This document shows, in pieces, positions 6,398 to 6,860 of a stretch of 6,860 bases of DNA. The stretch is from Thioalkalivibrio sp. (GTDB taxonomy: Bacteria > Pseudomonadota > Gammaproteobacteria > Ectothiorhodospirales > Ectothiorhodospiraceae). The stretch spans positions 1 through 6,860 of the forward strand of contig SKOF01000267.1 in the NCBI GenBank assembly GCA_007120155.1. The letters run 5' to 3'. The position numbers and the translations under genes were made by a program. The notes under the pieces were generated by a model. That model did not search any database and was not told where the DNA came from. It was given only the letters and a program-made list of their open reading frames with translations. Numbering within the stretch: the first letter of the stretch is position 1; the number at the start of each line of letters is the position of its first letter.

Positions 6398-6420
6398 GGC
6401 CGGCAAGCAAAAAACCGGCC
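6398..6420. repeat. Perfect 6-bp-arm hairpin with A-rich loop between the two operators
   Basis: GGCCGG (6398-6403) and CCGGCC (6415-6420) flank an 11-base loop containing six A. Neither strand carries a T-tract after the stem, so a terminator is not supported; the A-tract may simply separate the two promoters. Confidence 0.4.
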
Positions 6421-6437
6421 GGTCGGCAGGGTTCCGG

Positions 6438-6465
6438 TTGACAAGACAAGCATATCAACTATATG
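6438..6465 (+). promoter_or_regulatory. Sigma-70-like promoter facing the TctC-type transporter gene
   Basis: A perfect TTGACA -35 (6438-6443) is followed after 16 bases by TATATG (6460-6465) as a -10. This is the best promoter match seen in the window. It predicts a leader of roughly 200 bases. The -10 lies inside operator copy 2, so a bound regulator would be expected to block or control initiation. Confidence 0.55.
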
Positions 6466-6471
6466 ACCTAG
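6455..6471. promoter_or_regulatory. Operator-like repeat, copy 2 (over the transporter -10)
   Basis: TCAACTATATGACCTAG, in the same orientation as copy 1, which begins 188 bases earlier, with one mismatch (T for G). It covers the presumed -10 of the transporter promoter, a classic repressor position. A degenerate further match, ATGAC...CTAG, occurs at 6481-6494. Confidence 0.55.
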
Positions 6472-6550
6472 ACTTGTTACATGACTCATGCTAGCTTCCA
6501 AAAACCCGTGCACCGGGGATAAAAAGCCCATAGGGAAAACGAGGAAGGAT

Positions 6551-6614
6551 CCTGCATGCCGCGGTCCATTGGTTTCCGGGATCTTACCGGGGCCTGGCAA
6601 TCGGCATGCGCAGG
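6551..6614 (+). other. Stem-loop in the long transporter leader
   Basis: CCTGCATGCCG (6551-6561) pairs with CGGCATGC...AGG (6602-6614), with two unpaired bases in the right arm, enclosing about 40 bases. It lies 57 bases before the transporter start and would be in the transcript from the promoter at 6438-6465. No known regulatory RNA family was recognised. Confidence 0.35.
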
Positions 6615-6670
6615 TATCAATCAAAAGACGGTTGGCAAACCATCGAGAAGAATGTAACTGGAGGAAAACC

Positions 6671-6860
6671 ATGTTCAAGCTATTGAAACGATCCGCCCTG
6701 GTGGGCGCCTGTCTGGCCGGCGCCCTCGGCATGGCGGCAGGTCCCGCCGCTGCCGCGTTCCCGGAGCGCACGGTCACCTACGTGAACCCGTTCAGCCCCG
6801 GCGGTGAGTGCGACATCGTCCAGCGCATGCAGCAGGAACCCCTCAAGCAGGAACTGGGGC
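6671..6860 (+). CDS. TctC-type periplasmic solute-binding protein of a tripartite tricarboxylate transporter (N-terminal part, runs off the right edge)
   Basis: The first 63 residues of an exported binding protein. There is a basic N-terminus (MFKLLKR), a hydrophobic core and an Ala-rich end, with likely signal peptidase I cleavage after AAA-A at residue 29. The mature start FPERTVTYVNPFSPGGECDIVQR matches the TctC family, including the P-x-x-PGGxxD ligand loop (P40-D48). A cysteine at residue 14 (VGAC) loosely resembles a lipobox but leaves too short a hydrophobic core, so I favour a soluble periplasmic protein. GGAGG lies six bases before the ATG. It is transcribed away from the lyase operon and shares the control region. 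The family captures di- and tricarboxylates for TctA/TctB-type permeases, presumably encoded beyond the edge. Context suggests a sulfonated carboxylate as ligand, as for sulfolactate transporters of this class; this is inferred. Confidence 0.85.
   Translation, partial: MFKLLKRSALVGACLAGALGMAAGPAAAAFPERTVTYVNPFSPGGECDIVQRMQQEPLKQELG

Larger units (their letters stand above)
6129..6670. other. Divergent control region between the sulfo-lyase operon and the transporter gene
   Basis: These 542 bases hold no credible gene; the short open frames here have no family similarity and no good ribosome site. What is present: two near-identical operator-like repeats, a sigma-70-like promoter towards the transporter, a hairpin between the two operators (6398-6420), an 8-bp inverted repeat of AGGGATCC (6340-6347 with 6372-6379), and a long transporter leader with a stem-loop. 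AT-rich islands at about 6255-6290 and 6440-6500 stand out from the GC-rich surroundings and coincide with the operators. No known riboswitch was recognised. Confidence 0.7.

Noticed and set aside
6267..6777. Small minus-strand frames at 6267-6458 and 6382-6777
   Set aside because: They cover the promoter region and the antisense of the transporter signal peptide, have no ribosome site of note and show no family features.

Overview
The window is dense, GC-rich proteobacterial DNA. The compact minus-strand operon, the tripartite tricarboxylate transporter (TTT) binding protein and the SuyAB/TauE-type genes suggest a gamma- or betaproteobacterium, possibly a halophilic or sulfur-metabolising gammaproteobacterium. 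No rRNA or other decisive marker is present, so this placement is tentative.

Layout. From about position 6128 down to the left edge, nine genes are read on the minus strand. In transcription order they are: small SAF-domain subunit (suyA-like), large UxaA-family subunit (suyB-like), a possible attenuator hairpin, iron-sulfur subunit of a succinate dehydrogenase/fumarate reductase type complex (sdhB-like), two small membrane anchors, a TauE/SafE anion exporter, class I fumarase/tartrate dehydratase alpha, a long 30-bp-arm hairpin, fumarase beta, and the N-terminal 223 residues of the sdhA-like flavoprotein, which runs off the left edge. The four genes sdhB-anchor-anchor-exporter overlap each other by 4 to 11 bases. 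At the right end, after a 542-bp divergent control region, a TctC-type periplasmic solute-binding protein begins on the plus strand and runs off the right edge.

Control region (6129-6670). It holds two 17-base copies of an imperfect palindrome (TCAACTAKATGACCTAG). One lies over the -10 of a good sigma-70-like promoter facing the transporter, the other lies upstream of suyA. It also holds several hairpins and a long leader for the transporter gene. This fits one regulator controlling uptake and catabolism together.

How the genes may work together. SuyAB releases sulfite from 3-sulfolactate, and a TauE-type exporter would remove that sulfite. The sulfolactate dehydrogenases usually linked with suyAB are absent from the window. 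In their place are a complete set of SDH-like subunits and a class I fumarase. A chemically coherent inference is a C4-sulfonate route: TTT uptake of sulfosuccinate (a trianion), dehydrogenation to sulfofumarate by the membrane flavoprotein, hydration to 3-sulfomalate by the fumarase-like enzyme, elimination of sulfite by the SuyAB-like lyase giving oxaloacetate, and sulfite export. This is a hypothesis from gene content, not a demonstrated pathway. The main rival is that the fumarase and SDH genes are central-metabolism or dicarboxylate/tartrate paralogues that simply sit beside suyAB.
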